In this document: positions 1-9,968 of the stretch, piece after piece
Layout of the letters: every line of letters begins with the position of its first letter
How positions within the stretch are numbered: the first letter of the stretch is position 1
Source of the DNA: a bacterium
GTDB lineage: Bacteria; Bacillota; Bacilli; Lactobacillales; Streptococcaceae
Length of the DNA stretch: 64,000 nt
Assembly (NCBI GenBank): GCA_905221375.1
Contig: CAJNCY010000004.1
Span: forward strand, 62,001-126,000
Direction of reading: 5' to 3'
Program-made: the position numbers and the translations under genes
The notes under the pieces: model-generated
What the model saw: only the letters and a program-made list of their open reading frames with translations
Databases searched by the model: none
Told to the model about the DNA's origin: nothing

Positions 1-376
1 AATCCAAGGCTTTCCCTGGTTTTACTGTCTGCATAGCCTCTAGGACCTCTGAATGAACCGGATTAGTATTGTATTTTTTAGGGAAATAATCCTCAGGTTT
101 ACAATAAAACTCCAAATACCATTCCACATCGTCTGTGTCAGCTTCCACTCGGTGCCAGGCTTGTGGTTGTGCCATGGGATTGTCGGCTCCTGCTTCAAAG
201 ATGTGCTCAGCTAAAACCTCACCATCTTCTGTCAATTCAATAAACTTGAGAGCTCCCTTCAAGACAGTAATCTTGCCCCAAGTCCCAACCTTGGTATTGT
301 GTTTCTGCTGAACAGCCTCTGGCATGGTTTCTTTAGTCCACAAAGGCATACGTTTATAGGCAACTAGTCTTTCCAT
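1..376 (-). CDS. tehB: TehB-like protein, N-terminal part (partial at window edge)
   Basis: The 125 residues inside the window match the small cupin-like N-terminal domain (DUF1971) of long-form TehB, with the signatures RMPLWT, HNTKVGTWGK and a WHRVE segment. In TehB this domain precedes a SAM-dependent methyltransferase linked to tellurite and oxidant resistance; that part lies beyond base 1 and is not seen. Two in-frame ATGs exist (380-382 and 374-376). I chose 376 because the AGAGG at 385-389 is correctly spaced only from the second. It follows smpB by 15 bp, so it is probably co-transcribed with rnr-smpB. The identity of the missing half is inferred. Confidence 0.8.
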   Translation of the reverse strand, partial: MERLVAYKRMPLWTKETMPEAVQQKHNTKVGTWGKITVLKGALKFIELTEDGEVLAEHIFEAGADNPMAQPQAWHRVEADTDDVEWYLEFYCKPEDYFPKKYNTNPVHSEVLEAMQTVKPGKALD

Positions 377-391
377 TTTCATTTCCTCTTT

Positions 392-859
392 TTATCGCTG
401 ATTAACAGCTTTCATAACACGCGCGATGTCGCGGTTTTGCTCACGTCGTTTGATAGACTCCCGTTTGTCGTAGTCATGCTTCCCTTTAGCTAGACCTAAA
501 AGGAGTTTAGCGTAACCATCTTTGATATAGACTTTAAGGGGAATCAGTGTCATTCCTGTTCCTTTAGTCTCTTGTTCCAATTTTTGAATTTGTTTCTTAT
601 GGAGCAGGAGTTTGCGACGGCGTTCTGGTTCTTGATTCCAGATATTACCCTCTTCGTAAGGTGCGATATGAACGTTGCTCAACCAGACCTCCCCATTTTT
701 TACTTGTGCAAAGCCATCCTTGAGATTGATTCGAGCTGCTCGTACACTCTTGATTTCAGTTCCTGTCAGGACCATCCCTGCCTCTAGCGTATCTACGATT
801 GTATAGTCGTGACGCGCCTTTTTATTTTGTGCGACGACCTTTCCCTCGCCCTTTGCCAT
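392..859 (-). CDS. smpB: SsrA-binding protein SmpB
   Basis: SmpB binds tmRNA and brings it to stalled ribosomes, allowing tagging of the nascent chain and ribosome release. The 155 residues have the usual length and conserved stretches ([31 protein letters not shown]), then a basic C-terminal tail that in the family fits the empty mRNA channel. The ATG is preceded by AAGGAG, which lies inside the end of rnr; the two genes overlap by 38 bp in different frames. RNase R degrades the faulty mRNA in the same pathway, so the overlap couples two partners. No tmRNA (ssrA) gene is visible in the window. Confidence 0.97.
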   Translation of the reverse strand: MAKGEGKVVAQNKKARHDYTIVDTLEAGMVLTGTEIKSVRAARINLKDGFAQVKNGEVWLSNVHIAPYEEGNIWNQEPERRRKLLLHKKQIQKLEQETKGTGMTLIPLKVYIKDGYAKLLLGLAKGKHDYDKRESIKRREQNRDIARVMKAVNQR

Positions 860-3176
860 ATTTGGCTCCTTTCTTAGCTACTTCCTTGTAAAAAGGTTTC
901 TTGCCCTTTTTCTTCTTGTCTTTTTGTGAATGCTTGCGCTTATCATTTGAGCGTCCTGATTTTCTCTTATCTTCCTTCTTATCTGAACGACGATTTGAAC
1001 CACGCCCTCTGTCATTTCGACTAGACTGTTTCAAGCCTTTTTCAATCACATCAAACTCACTTGGGATATATGAGAAATCAATTTCGCCCGTCATCTTGTC
1101 AGCTCTTTCAACTCGGATACGGATTTGCTGACCTACACGGAAGGTTGTTCCTGATTTCTCTCCACGAAGAGTCAAATCACGTTCATTGAAATGATAAAAT
1201 TCAGGTAGATTAGTGATGTGAATCAAGCCCTCAACTGTATTCGGCAATTCAACAAAGAGACCGAATTTAACAATGCTAGACACAACCGCATCGTACTCTT
1301 CGCCCACGTATTCTTCCATGTACTCAGCCTTTTTCATGGCTTCGACTTCACGCTCAGCTTCTATGGCACGACGCTCACGGTTGGAAGACTGGGTCGCAAT
1401 CTCTGGAATCACTTGTTCAAAATGCTCGGCTATTTCCTTAGAACGGCCGTAATCCCGAATCATACGGTGAACAAGAAGGTCTGGATAACGACGAATCGGA
1501 CTGGTAAAGTGAGTATAATAGTCAGCCGCTAGACCATAATGCCCGTGATTGTGCTCCGAATAGCGAGCCTGCTGCATAGAGCGAAGAAGCATCATGGACA
1601 ATACATCCGCATAAGGTTCTCCCTCAACAGCACGCATGATGTCTTGGAGGGCCTCCTGGCTAATCTCGCTAGCAGTCCCATAAATGCGTAAGCCAAAGCT
1701 CGAAGCATAATCAATAAACTTCTGAACCTTTTCAGCCTTAGGCTCCTCGTGAATCCGATAGATAAAAGGCAAATCCAACTTGCTAAAGTGCTCAGCGACT
1801 GTTTCGTTGGCCATTAGCATAAAGGACTCAATCATGCGCTCGGCAACACCACGCTGACGAAGGACGATATCAACAGGCTTGCCTTGTTTATCCACTAAAA
1901 TCTTGGCTTCATTGGTATCGAAATTGAGGGCTCCACGTTTCACACGCATGTTTTCCAGAGTTTCATGGAGCTTAGCCATAAGTTCAATACTTGGAACAAT
2001 TTTCTGATATTCTTGTCTCTTTTCCTTGTCTCCAGCTAGGATATCATTGACATCACTATAGGTCATCCGATAGCTTGTCTTGATAACCGTTTGTGTAATG
2101 GTGTAATTGACCACACGACCATGTTTATCAATCTCCATAATGGCAGACTGGGTCAGACGGTCAACTTGGGGATTGAGAGAGCAGATACCATTTGACAAAC
2201 GCTCTGGAAGCATTGGCACCACACGGTCTGTCACATAGACAGAAGTCGCACGGTTAAGAGCTTCCTTGTCAAGTGCTGATCCCTCAGTCACATAGTAGGA
2301 AACATCTGCGATGTGAACACCAAGCTCCAGATTGCCATTTTTCAAGGCCTTGATATGCACCGCATCGTCCAAGTCCTTGGCATCAGCACCGTCAATGGTA
2401 AAGGTAATCTCATCTCTTAGATCCAGACGACCTTCCATATCCTTTTGAGACGGAGCATCAGGCACACTTTCTGCTTCCTTGACAACAGCTTCTGGAAACT
2501 CGGATACAATGTCCATGGACTCCAAAACCTCAAGGACATCAATCCCAACATCCGTCGAGTGCCCCACCACATCAAGGACACTAGCGACAAAGAAATCATG
2601 TTTCTTGCTTGGGTATTTGTCGATAAAGACCTTGAGAACTTCTGTTCCTTCTAGTTTAAGGGCAGGTTTCTTAACATAAATTGGTTGGCCGATTTTCTGG
2701 TTTTTCGAACGAATGTAACCTGCATACTTAGGCTTTTCCTGATCTAGTACGATTTGACCGACAACGGTTGTTAAGCTGTGTTCTAGGATATCGATAATTT
2801 TGGCTTCCGCTGCTGTTCCCTTGTTTCGGTCAGCGACTTTCTTGATCACGACCTCAACGGTATCGCCATCAATAGCATAGTTGACATCGTTTTTTCCTAC
2901 GAAAAGGTCGTCCTCTTCCCCTTCCAGACTGACAAAACCAAAGCCATTTTTATGAGCATGAAAAATCCCCTTGAGAGTAATCTCATGTTTTTTCTTGACT
3001 TCCAAAGTCAAAGTTCCATCTTCTTCAAAGCGAATCTGGTGCTTTCTTTCCATCAGAGACAAAGTTTTAATCAACTCACGAAAATCCTTGGACCCATCTT
3101 TTCCCAAAGCTTGAGCCAAGTCATTGACAGTTACCTTTCCCTTGTCTTGTAAATATTCTTTTATTCTATCTTTCAT
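822..3176 (-). CDS. rnr: Ribonuclease R
   Basis: This is a processive 3'-to-5' exoribonuclease that degrades structured RNA, including rRNA fragments and mRNAs released by trans-translation. The 784 residues contain an N-terminal winged-helix region (about 1-65), cold-shock domains, an RNB catalytic domain with the metal-binding aspartate motif [13 protein letters not shown] at residues 260-272, an S1 domain (about 620-700) and a tail of roughly 75 residues dominated by Lys, Arg, Gly and Ser. In the family the basic tail helps contact SmpB and the ribosome. The Shine-Dalgarno is weak. It lies downstream of secG, as in many Firmicutes, and its 3' end overlaps smpB. Confidence 0.97.
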   Translation of the reverse strand: MKDRIKEYLQDKGKVTVNDLAQALGKDGSKDFRELIKTLSLMERKHQIRFEEDGTLTLEVKKKHEITLKGIFHAHKNGFGFVSLEGEEDDLFVGKNDVNYAIDGDTVEVVIKKVADRNKGTAAEAKIIDILEHSLTTVVGQIVLDQEKPKYAGYIRSKNQKIGQPIYVKKPALKLEGTEVLKVFIDKYPSKKHDFFVASVLDVVGHSTDVGIDVLEVLESMDIVSEFPEAVVKEAESVPDAPSQKDMEGRLDLRDEITFTIDGADAKDLDDAVHIKALKNGNLELGVHIADVSYYVTEGSALDKEALNRATSVYVTDRVVPMLPERLSNGICSLNPQVDRLTQSAIMEIDKHGRVVNYTITQTVIKTSYRMTYSDVNDILAGDKEKRQEYQKIVPSIELMAKLHETLENMRVKRGALNFDTNEAKILVDKQGKPVDIVLRQRGVAERMIESFMLMANETVAEHFSKLDLPFIYRIHEEPKAEKVQKFIDYASSFGLRIYGTASEISQEALQDIMRAVEGEPYADVLSMMLLRSMQQARYSEHNHGHYGLAADYYTHFTSPIRRYPDLLVHRMIRDYGRSKEIAEHFEQVIPEIATQSSNRERRAIEAEREVEAMKKAEYMEEYVGEEYDAVVSSIVKFGLFVELPNTVEGLIHITNLPEFYHFNERDLTLRGEKSGTTFRVGQQIRIRVERADKMTGEIDFSYIPSEFDVIEKGLKQSSRNDRGRGSNRRSDKKEDKRKSGRSNDKRKHSQKDKKKKGKKPFYKEVAKKGAKYGKGRGKGRRTK

Positions 3177-3277
3177 ATTTTCTTTCTAGATTTTTTAATT
3201 TTCTTTTACTGTAAAACCTTCTCAAACGTCCTTTAAAAATAAAAAGAGGCAAAGACCTAGTCCTGCCCATTATTTTC

Positions 3278-3511
3278 TTATCTACTTGATAATACCGTCA
3301 ATGCTAAGGCAATGGCTAGCCAGAAAAAGACTAAAATCCCTGTCAAACGCTGCATTACAGCTTCAAAACCGCGTGCTTTACTGCGTTCAAACAAATCACC
3401 TGAGCTGGCATCAAATACATTGCTGGATTGGTTTTTGGTTGGTTGCATGAAAATCGCAATCACAATCACAACAGATAATACTAATAAAATGGTTAATAAT
3501 AGGTTATACAT
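3278..3511 (-). CDS. secG: Preprotein translocase subunit SecG
   Basis: SecG is the small accessory subunit of the SecYEG membrane channel. The 77 residues give two hydrophobic segments (about 3-22 and 53-74) around a polar loop containing QPTKNQSSN, the normal topology and length. AAGGAG stands in front of the ATG. The order secG then rnr then smpB is widespread in low-GC Gram-positives. The roughly 100 bp to rnr is AT-rich, with no terminator I would defend, so read-through into rnr is likely. Confidence 0.95.
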   Translation of the reverse strand: MYNLLLTILLVLSVVIVIAIFMQPTKNQSSNVFDASSGDLFERSKARGFEAVMQRLTGILVFFWLAIALALTVLSSR

Positions 3512-3550
3512 ATCAAACTCCTTAAAATCCCTATTATTTTACCATAAAAT

Positions 3551-3700
3551 CTACTTAGATTCAAGATGTAGGGTTACTTTTCTTTCCTTGGGACAGTACT
3601 TTAAAACCTCAATCTTGTCTGGATGGGTTTTTGAGTTTTTACTGGTTAGGTAATTGATACTGCCACAAGAGGAGCATTTGAGATTAATTTTTACTCGCAC
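3551..3700 (-). CDS. rpmG: Ribosomal protein L33 (GTG start, one zinc cysteine missing)
   Basis: This 49-residue protein begins [13 protein letters not shown] and ends [16 protein letters not shown], clearly L33 of the 50S subunit. It is a short gene easily missed because it starts with GTG. The start is supported by AAAGGA at normal spacing and by coupling: the pmrA stop TAG shares its G with the GTG (TAGTG). C9 and C12 form the first CxxC, but the second pair is reduced to C36 followed by PKE, so the zinc ribbon lacks one ligand. L33 paralogues with and without the full cysteine set are known in Firmicutes. It sits between pmrA and secG. Confidence 0.93.
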
Positions 3701-4899
3701 TAGATTTCCTTTACTTTTAATAATGTTCGAAATTGAAGCAGGTTAAAGAGACAACTAAAGGCAACACAAAGGCTTGTCGCATAAAAGACTGCATGGTAGC
3801 CAAATTGACCTGCTACTGCAGAACCTGCCATGGGACCAACGACACCGCCCAGATAAAAGAATACCTGATTAAAGGCAAAGACCCTCGAAATACCAGCTTT
3901 GGGCGTCATCTTGCTGAGAAGGGCATTAACTCCGGGAATCAAGGCACCGGTTCCCAATCCAAAGAGGAAACGATAGAGGCCTAGTTGAAGGGGGCTAGAA
4001 GCATTGGCACAGAGAAGATAGATGATGACTGAATAAAACTGGGCTACAACCAAGAGACGATGATTGCCCACCTTGTCACCTAGCTTGCCCATGACTCCTG
4101 CACTCATCATGCTGGAAAAGCCCATACTGGACACAATCAAACCAGATACAAAGAGAAGATTCTCTGTCTGGCCTAAGTCGCGCACATACAGAGCTAAGAT
4201 AGGGCCGATTGATTGGGCTGAAAATTGGATGACAAAACTAGTCAGAAAGAGGTTGACCAAGAGATAGGGATATTTAACTGATGTAAATAATTCCTTTGTT
4301 GGGATGGCCTTTTCCTTAGCTACTGGTTGAAAATCTTCCTTGATAAAGCAAATAGTTAAAACAGCAGCTAAGAATAGAAAACTACCAACCAGTAAGAAAA
4401 CAGTACGAATGCCAAATAATTCTGCAATAAAGCCCCCGATAAAGGGACCAGTTAGAGTACCTGCAACTACGCCTGTAGACAAAGTACCTAAGGCAGTTCC
4501 TGATTTCTCCTTGGGAACCTGACTGGCTATCAAGGCCGTTGCATTGGGAACAAAACCTGCAAATACACCATTCAGTAAGCGAAGAAAGATTAGCCAATAG
4601 ATATTTGGGACAAAGGCCAAGCCTCCCATAGTGATAGTCATAGCCAGACCAGCCCGAATCATCATGGGCTTTCGACCGTATTTGTCAGCAAGGATGCCCC
4701 AGATAGGAGAGAAAAGCGCCGCAGAAATAGCAGAGACAGAAATAGCTAAGCCTGCATAAAAAGCAACTTGCTCTCCCCCTACACCCAGACTTTCCACAAA
4801 GATAGGCATAAAAGGCACAACTAAGGAAATACTGGCTCCTGTCAGAAAATTACCAAACCAGGCAATGCGCAGATTATCCTTCCAGTTAATCTCTGTCAT
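3700..4899 (-). CDS. pmrA: PmrA-type multidrug efflux protein (MFS)
   Basis: A 399-residue, twelve-segment major facilitator transporter. The N-half has MFS motif A between helices 2 and 3 (ADKYGRKP) and a proline/glycine-rich drug-proton antiporter helix 5. The sequence matches pneumococcal PmrA, which exports norfloxacin, some other fluoroquinolones and dyes using the proton gradient. The frame stays open upstream, but the start MTEINWKDN is chosen because GGGAGGTAAACAAG precedes it. It overlaps the end of coaE by 14 bp and the rpmG start by one base, so it is translationally coupled on both sides. Whether it is expressed at a resistance level cannot be judged here. Confidence 0.92.
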
Positions 4900-5491
4900 C
4901 TTGTTTACCTCCCTCAAGCAGGGAGAACACCTGAGTAAGAAGCTGGTCCTGATTCCCATTATTATCAAGAATTTGGCTGGCCAAATCTTTCTTTTTTTCT
5001 AAAGGCCACTGGGCTGCCAGACGCGACTCAGCTTCATCCTTGGATAGCTGATCCCTTTTCATTAAACGTTCCACTTGGACATCTCGGTCCACATAGACCA
5101 ACCAAGTCTCATCAAACCAAGAGACGTAGTCCTGCTCAAAAAGTAGGGGAATATCCATGAAGAAAATCTCTTCTGTCTGAGCCAATTGGTCTCTTAACGT
5201 AGCTAGTTCCTCACGGATAATCTCCCCTTGAATTTGCTTAGACCATTCTTGCTCTTCAGGATTTGAAAAGATGAGACTAGCTAGGAGAGGGCGATTGAGT
5301 TCTCCGTTTGCAAGGATGATTTCTTGCCCAAAGTGCTGGACTAGAGCCTCAAACAGACGACCACCAGGTTTTTGTAGTTGGTGGACGACTACGTCAGCAT
5401 CGACCACTTGAAAATCTTGCTTTCTTAGAAAATTTGTCACGGTTGACTTACCAGAGGCAATTCCTCCTGTGATCCCGATAATTTTTCCCAT
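4886..5491 (-). CDS. coaE: Dephospho-CoA kinase
   Basis: CoaE performs the last step of coenzyme A synthesis, ATP-dependent phosphorylation of dephospho-CoA at the 3'-hydroxyl of ribose. The 201-residue product has a P-loop near its N-terminus (GGIASGKST, residues 9-17), the DADVVVHQL segment of the family and a LID-type region. The start at MGKIIG is supported by AAAGGAGG and by the TGATG junction with mutM (one-base overlap). The frame extends nine codons further upstream without a ribosome site. It lies between mutM and pmrA, an arrangement common in streptococci. Confidence 0.95.
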   Translation of the reverse strand: MGKIIGITGGIASGKSTVTNFLRKQDFQVVDADVVVHQLQKPGGRLFEALVQHFGQEIILANGELNRPLLASLIFSNPEEQEWSKQIQGEIIREELATLRDQLAQTEEIFFMDIPLLFEQDYVSWFDETWLVYVDRDVQVERLMKRDQLSKDEAESRLAAQWPLEKKKDLASQILDNNGNQDQLLTQVFSLLEGGKQDDRD

Positions 5492-6315
5492 CAGCCCCTC
5501 CTTTGACACTGAGGACAAAAATGAGTTCCACGTCCACCGAGCTGGAATTTCTCAATCACTGTCCCACAGCGAGAACATGCTTGTCCAGCCTTGTCATAGA
5601 CTTGATGAAAATCCTGCATGGTTCCATCTTCCCCAAAGGCATTGGTATAGGTCCGAATGGTCGAGCCTCCTTTTTCAACAGCCTGACTCAAAACAGCAAT
5701 GGTCTGGTCATGAATGGCTGACGCTTCTTCTGCTGTCAAAGTTTGGGAAGGTCTTGCTGGATGAACCTGAGCTCGCCAGAGAACCTCATCCACATAGATA
5801 TTGCCAAGGCCAGCTACCAAGGTTTGGTCTAGGAGGTGGGATTTGATAGGCTTTTTAGACTTGGCTAAGGCAGCTTGAAAGACCTGCAAATCAAAGTCTT
5901 GTTCGCTTGGCTCAGGCCCTAATTTTTTAGAAATAAAGTAGGCTTCCAAAAGGTCAGGTGCCAAGAGTTCCATAGTACCAAACTTGCGTACATCCTCATA
6001 AACAAGCGTTCCACCGTCCTCAAACTGGAAGAAAACATGGGCATGTTTGCGTTCAGGTGCTTGGTCTGGATAGTAAAAATACTTGCCCTCCATCCGCAAA
6101 TGGGAAATCAAGACCTTGTCTGTCAGGTAAAAAAGCAAGTATTTGCCACGCCGTCCCATTGACTCAACAGCTTGACCAGGCACTTCCTTTCGAAATTGGT
6201 CCAAATCCGTTTTAATCATCTTGGGATAACGAATTTCTATACTCGAAATCCTCTTACCCAGAATCAATTTTTCCAAGCCACGACGAACAGTTTCAACCTC
6301 AGGTAATTCAGGCAT
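5491..6315 (-). CDS. mutM: Formamidopyrimidine-DNA glycosylase (Fpg/MutM)
   Basis: MutM removes oxidised purines such as 8-oxoguanine and nicks the abasic site by beta,delta-elimination. The 274-residue protein begins [10 protein letters not shown], where the proline after the removed Met is the catalytic nucleophile and E3 the general acid. It continues through the H2TH region ([12 protein letters not shown]) to a C-terminal zinc finger with two CxxC pairs (CSRCG and CPQC). The start is fixed by GAAGGAGG; the frame upstream lacks a ribosome site. It follows era and is coupled to coaE by one base. In a hydrogen-peroxide-producing streptococcus it protects against self-inflicted oxidative damage (inference). 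Confidence 0.97.
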   Translation of the reverse strand: MPELPEVETVRRGLEKLILGKRISSIEIRYPKMIKTDLDQFRKEVPGQAVESMGRRGKYLLFYLTDKVLISHLRMEGKYFYYPDQAPERKHAHVFFQFEDGGTLVYEDVRKFGTMELLAPDLLEAYFISKKLGPEPSEQDFDLQVFQAALAKSKKPIKSHLLDQTLVAGLGNIYVDEVLWRAQVHPARPSQTLTAEEASAIHDQTIAVLSQAVEKGGSTIRTYTNAFGEDGTMQDFHQVYDKAGQACSRCGTVIEKFQLGGRGTHFCPQCQRRG

Positions 6316-6363
6316 AAATCCTCCTTCTGTAAAAACAAGAAGCAGGCATGAGCCCACCTCTAC

Positions 6364-7263
6364 TTAATATTCTTTTTCATTATAGCCAAAGTCAGCTAAA
6401 TCTAGCTTTTTATCACGCCAGTTTTTCTTAACCTTGACCCAGGTTTCTAGGAAGACCTTGTCTCCTAGCATGAGTTCAATATCACGACGGGCCATACTAC
6501 CAATTTTCTTAAGCATAGCACCACCTTTACCGATGATAATCCCTTTCTGACTATCGCGCTCGACCATGATGGTTGCACGGATGTGGACCTTGTCTGTCTC
6601 TTCATCTCGTTTCATAGAGTCAACCACTACAGCAACTGAGTGAGGAATCTCTTCACGAGTTAGGTGCAAGACTTTCTCACGAACCATTTCTGAAACCAAG
6701 AAACGTTCTGGATGGTCTGTGATTTGATCAGACGGGAAATACTGGAAACCTTCGTCCAGATTTTCACTCAAAATATCCACTAGACGAGACACGTTATTGC
6801 CCTGAAGGGCTGAGATAGGAACGATTTCCTTGAAGTCCATCTGATTACGGAAGTCATCAATCTGAGACAAAAGCTGGTCTGGATGAACCTTATCAATCTT
6901 GTTCACCACTAGAATAACAGGAACCTTGGCAGCCTTGAGACGCTCGATAATCATGTCGTCCCCCTTACCACGCGCTTCATCAGCAGGCACCATGAAAAGA
7001 ACGGTGTCCACTTCACGAAGGGTGCTGTAGGCAGATTCGACCATGAAATCTCCAAGAGCCGTTTTAGGCTTGTGAATCCCTGGCGTGTCGATAAAGACAA
7101 TTTGCTCCTTATCGGTAGTATAAATTCCCATGATTTTGTTGCGCGTTGTCTGCGCCTTGTCACTCATGATGGCAATCTTTTGCCCCATAACGTGATTTAA
7201 AAAAGTTGACTTCCCAACGTTGGGACGTCCTAAAATGGCCACAAAGCCTGATTTAAAAGTCAT
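6364..7263 (-). CDS. era: GTPase Era
   Basis: Era is an essential GTPase that binds the 3' end of 16S rRNA and checks 30S maturation. The 299 residues show G1 GRPNVGKST (12-20), G3 DTPGIHKP, G4 NKID and a C-terminal KH RNA-binding domain with [13 protein letters not shown]. Length and architecture are standard. AAGAGG lies before the ATG. The gene is in a run ybeY-dgkA-era-mutM-coaE; YbeY also acts on 16S rRNA maturation, so the cluster links two ribosome-assembly factors. Confidence 0.98.
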   Translation of the reverse strand: MTFKSGFVAILGRPNVGKSTFLNHVMGQKIAIMSDKAQTTRNKIMGIYTTDKEQIVFIDTPGIHKPKTALGDFMVESAYSTLREVDTVLFMVPADEARGKGDDMIIERLKAAKVPVILVVNKIDKVHPDQLLSQIDDFRNQMDFKEIVPISALQGNNVSRLVDILSENLDEGFQYFPSDQITDHPERFLVSEMVREKVLHLTREEIPHSVAVVVDSMKRDEETDKVHIRATIMVERDSQKGIIIGKGGAMLKKIGSMARRDIELMLGDKVFLETWVKVKKNWRDKKLDLADFGYNEKEY

Positions 7264-7279
7264 AATTTCCTCTTACTGT

Positions 7280-7675
7280 TTAAAATAATAAATCCCAGAT
7301 TCGTGGGAGAAAAATCAATGCGCCTGTTAAGGCTGCGAAAAGAGAGACCACTAATACCGCGCCAGCCGCCATATCCTTGGCATTTTTAGCCAGCATGGAA
7401 AAGTGATAGTGACTGGCCAAATCCACCACATTTTCAATAGCAGAATTGATAATTTCAAAAGCTACTACCAAGAAAATGCTCAATAGGAGAAAGAGCCATT
7501 CGATTCTTGACACCTGAAAAACAAAACCTGCAAGAATGACTACAAGAGCCGTCACTGCATGTTTTTGCATATTGCGTTCTTCCTTGATAGCAGTAAAAAT
7601 TCCTGTGATGGCAAATTCTAAACTGGATATCAGGTCACGATTTTTCCATTTTCGTTTATTGTCTTGTGAGTCCAT
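7280..7675 (-). CDS. dgkA: Undecaprenol / diacylglycerol kinase family protein
   Basis: A 131-residue integral membrane kinase of the DgkA family with three hydrophobic helices (about 44-62, 67-86, 105-128) and the family core [13 protein letters not shown] followed by AKDMAAGAV. In Gram-positives most members phosphorylate undecaprenol to replenish the lipid carrier for cell-wall synthesis rather than diacylglycerol. The substrate cannot be decided from sequence alone. The start overlaps the end of ybeY by 20 bp, and era follows after 16 bp, so it is mid-operon. Confidence 0.93.
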   Translation of the reverse strand: MDSQDNKRKWKNRDLISSLEFAITGIFTAIKEERNMQKHAVTALVVILAGFVFQVSRIEWLFLLLSIFLVVAFEIINSAIENVVDLASHYHFSMLAKNAKDMAAGAVLVVSLFAALTGALIFLPRIWDLLF

Positions 7676-8153
7676 AGGCTGTCAAAATTTCTTCTTGTAA
7701 ACCGAACATCTCCGCTTCTTCTTCTGGAGTGTAGTGATCATAGCCGTTGATATGTAAAAAGCCGTGTACTGCCAAGAAGCCCATCTCACGCTCAAAGCTG
7801 TGGCCATATTCCTCAGCCTGCTCATGAGCCTTATCGACAGAGATGAACAGTTCTCCAATATAGGCATCAAACTCAGACATCATCTCTGCTAATTCTGGAT
7901 TTTCAAGCAAGTCCTCTTCGTCAAAGGCAATTTCCAACTCTGGTTTATACTCAAGGCTGATGACGTCTGTCGGACGGTCCGTGTCACGGTACTCCAGATT
8001 GAGTTCATGACTACGCTCATTGGTCACAAAAGTAACTGCCATCTCCTTGTCTTCTTTGCCTAATTTTTTGGCTGCATATTCCAAAATTTCTTGGGTTTGT
8101 TGCAACATTTCTTTTGAAACTTGACCAGTTTCATCTACCATTTCAATATACAT
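7656..8153 (-). CDS. ybeY: Endoribonuclease YbeY (rRNA maturation factor)
   Basis: The 165-residue protein carries the UPF0054 zinc motif [11 protein letters not shown] with ligands H130, H134 and H140. YbeY takes part in 16S rRNA 3'-end processing and 70S quality control. It is the first gene of the minus-strand operon ybeY-dgkA-era-mutM-coaE-pmrA-rpmG. An extended -10 (TGGTATAAT, -10 at 8183-8188) lies about 30 bp upstream, divergent from the pavA promoter. The start MYIEMVDE is the only reasonable one near that promoter. Confidence 0.96.
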   Translation of the reverse strand: MYIEMVDETGQVSKEMLQQTQEILEYAAKKLGKEDKEMAVTFVTNERSHELNLEYRDTDRPTDVISLEYKPELEIAFDEEDLLENPELAEMMSEFDAYIGELFISVDKAHEQAEEYGHSFEREMGFLAVHGFLHINGYDHYTPEEEAEMFGLQEEILTAYGLTRQ

Positions 8154-8182
8154 GTGCTTCTCGTTTCTCTTTACTTGGCTTT

Positions 8183-8227
8183 ATTATACCACATTTCCAT
8201 GATTTTATTCTACCTTTTTGATATAAT
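8183..8227. promoter_or_regulatory. Divergent extended -10 promoters for ybeY and pavA
   Basis: Two extended -10 elements face apart in a short spacer: TGGTATAAT on the minus strand (-10 at 8183-8188) for the ybeY operon, and TGATATAAT on the plus strand (-10 at 8222-8227) for pavA. Neither has a convincing -35, which is normal for TGn-type promoters. The positions fit short leaders for both genes. Confidence 0.7.
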
Positions 8228-8257
8228 ACTATGGAATACAATCACAAGGAGAGAACG

Positions 8258-9913
8258 ATGTCATTTGACGGATTTTTTTTACACCACATGGTTGAGGAAT
8301 TGCGAAGAGAGTTAGTGAACGGTCGCATTCAGAAAATCAATCAGCCTTTTGAACAAGAGTTGGTCTTGCAAATCCGCAGCAATCGCCAAAGCCATCGCCT
8401 GCTCCTTTCTGCCCATCCAGTTTTTGGACGTATTCAGCTGACCCAAACGACTTTTGAAAATCCAGCCCAACCTTCTACCTTTATCATGGTTTTGAGAAAG
8501 TATTTGCAGGGGGCCCTGATTGAGTCTATTGAGCAAGTGGAAAATGACCGTATTGTGGAAATCACGGTTTCCAATAAAAACGAGATTGGAGACCATATTC
8601 AGGCTACCTTGATTATCGAGATTATGGGGAAACACAGTAATATTCTACTGGTCGATAAAAGCAGTCATAAAATCCTCGAAGTCATTAAACACGTCGGCTT
8701 TTCACAAAATAGCTACCGCACCTTGTTGCCTGGATCAACCTATATCGCTCCGCCCAGCACGGAATCTCTCAATCCTTTTACTATCAAGGACGAGAAACTC
8801 TTTGAAATCCTACAAACACAGGAAACGACAGCTAAACATCTTCAAAGCCTCTTTCAAGGTCTGGGACGCGATACGGCAAATGAATTGGAAAGGATACTGG
8901 TTAGTGAAAAACTTTCCACTTTCCGAAACTTTTTCAATCAAGAAACCAAGCCATGCTTGACTGAGACTTCCTTCAGTCCAGTTCCTTTTGCAAATCAGGT
9001 TGGAGAGCCTTTTGCCAGTCTTTCTGATTTGTTGGACACCTACTATAAGGATAAGGCTGAGCGCGACCGCGTCAAACAGCAAGCCAGTGAACTCATTCGT
9101 CGTGTTGAAAATGAACTTCAGAAAAACCGCCACAAACTCAAAAAACAAGAAAAAGAGTTACTGGCGACAGACAATGCGGAGGAATTTCGCCAAAAAGGCG
9201 AATTGCTAACAACTTTCCTCCATCAAGTTCCTAACGACCAAGATCAGGTTATCCTAGACAACTACTACACCAACCAACCTATCACGATTGCGCTTGATAA
9301 GGCTCTGACTCCCAACCAGAATGCCCAACGCTACTTTAAACGGTATCAGAAACTCAAAGAAGCTGTCAAATACTTGACTGATCTGATTGAGGAAACCAAG
9401 GCAACCATTCTCTATCTGGAAAGTGTGGAAACTGTTCTCAATCAAGCTGGGCTGGAAGAAATCGCTGAAATCCGTGAAGAATTGATTCAAACAGGTTTTA
9501 TCCGCAGAAGACAACGGGAGAAAATCCAGAAACGCAAAAAACCAGAACAATATCTAGCAAGCGATGGCAAAACCATCATCTATGTCGGCCGAAACAACCT
9601 ACAAAACGAGGAGCTAACCTTTAAAATGGCCCGCAAGGAGGAACTTTGGTTCCATGCCAAGGACATTCCTGGAAGCCACGTTGTCATCTCAGGCAACCTA
9701 GACCCATCTGATGAAGTCAAGACTGACGCAGCAGAGCTGGCCGCCTACTTCTCTCAAGGTCGCCTGTCAAATCTGGTGCAGGTGGATATGATTGAAGTCA
9801 AAAAACTCAATAAACCAACTGGTGGAAAACCCGGATTTGTCACTTACACAGGACAAAAGACCCTCCGCGTTACACCAGATCCCGAAAAAATCGCATCTAT
9901 GAAAAAATCCTGA
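8258..9913 (+). CDS. pavA: PavA / RqcH (fibronectin-binding protein, NFACT family)
   Basis: This 551-residue NFACT-family protein corresponds to pneumococcal PavA, an adherence and virulence factor that binds fibronectin without a signal peptide or LPXTG anchor. The same family is RqcH/Rqc2, which binds obstructed 50S subunits and adds C-terminal alanine tails. Visible parts are the N-terminal NFACT-N domain (MSFDGFFLHHMVEELRREL), a central coiled coil (about 275-320) and the C-terminal NFACT-R domain (about 435-530, with ELWFHAKDIPGSHVVI). ATG 8258 is chosen because AAGGAG precedes it; an upstream ATG at 8231 lies too close to the -10. It is monocistronic and ends in a terminator shared with lytB. 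Confidence 0.95.
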   Translation: MSFDGFFLHHMVEELRRELVNGRIQKINQPFEQELVLQIRSNRQSHRLLLSAHPVFGRIQLTQTTFENPAQPSTFIMVLRKYLQGALIESIEQVENDRIVEITVSNKNEIGDHIQATLIIEIMGKHSNILLVDKSSHKILEVIKHVGFSQNSYRTLLPGSTYIAPPSTESLNPFTIKDEKLFEILQTQETTAKHLQSLFQGLGRDTANELERILVSEKLSTFRNFFNQETKPCLTETSFSPVPFANQVGEPFASLSDLLDTYYKDKAERDRVKQQASELIRRVENELQKNRHKLKKQEKELLATDNAEEFRQKGELLTTFLHQVPNDQDQVILDNYYTNQPITIALDKALTPNQNAQRYFKRYQKLKEAVKYLTDLIEETKATILYLESVETVLNQAGLEEIAEIREELIQTGFIRRRQREKIQKRKKPEQYLASDGKTIIYVGRNNLQNEELTFKMARKEELWFHAKDIPGSHVVISGNLDPSDEVKTDAAELAAYFSQGRLSNLVQVDMIEVKKLNKPTGGKPGFVTYTGQKTLRVTPDPEKIASMKKS

Positions 9914-9936
9914 TTTTACTTGTAATCAGGATTTTT
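9903..9936. terminator. Bidirectional terminator between pavA and lytB
   Basis: An AAAATCCTGATT / AATCAGGATTTTT stem with a short loop has A-runs on one side and T-runs on the other, so it can end transcription from both convergent genes. The 5' arm includes the last codons of pavA. Confidence 0.85.
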
Positions 9937-9968
9937 AGCTTATACTCAAATCATATTCAATTATAGGA

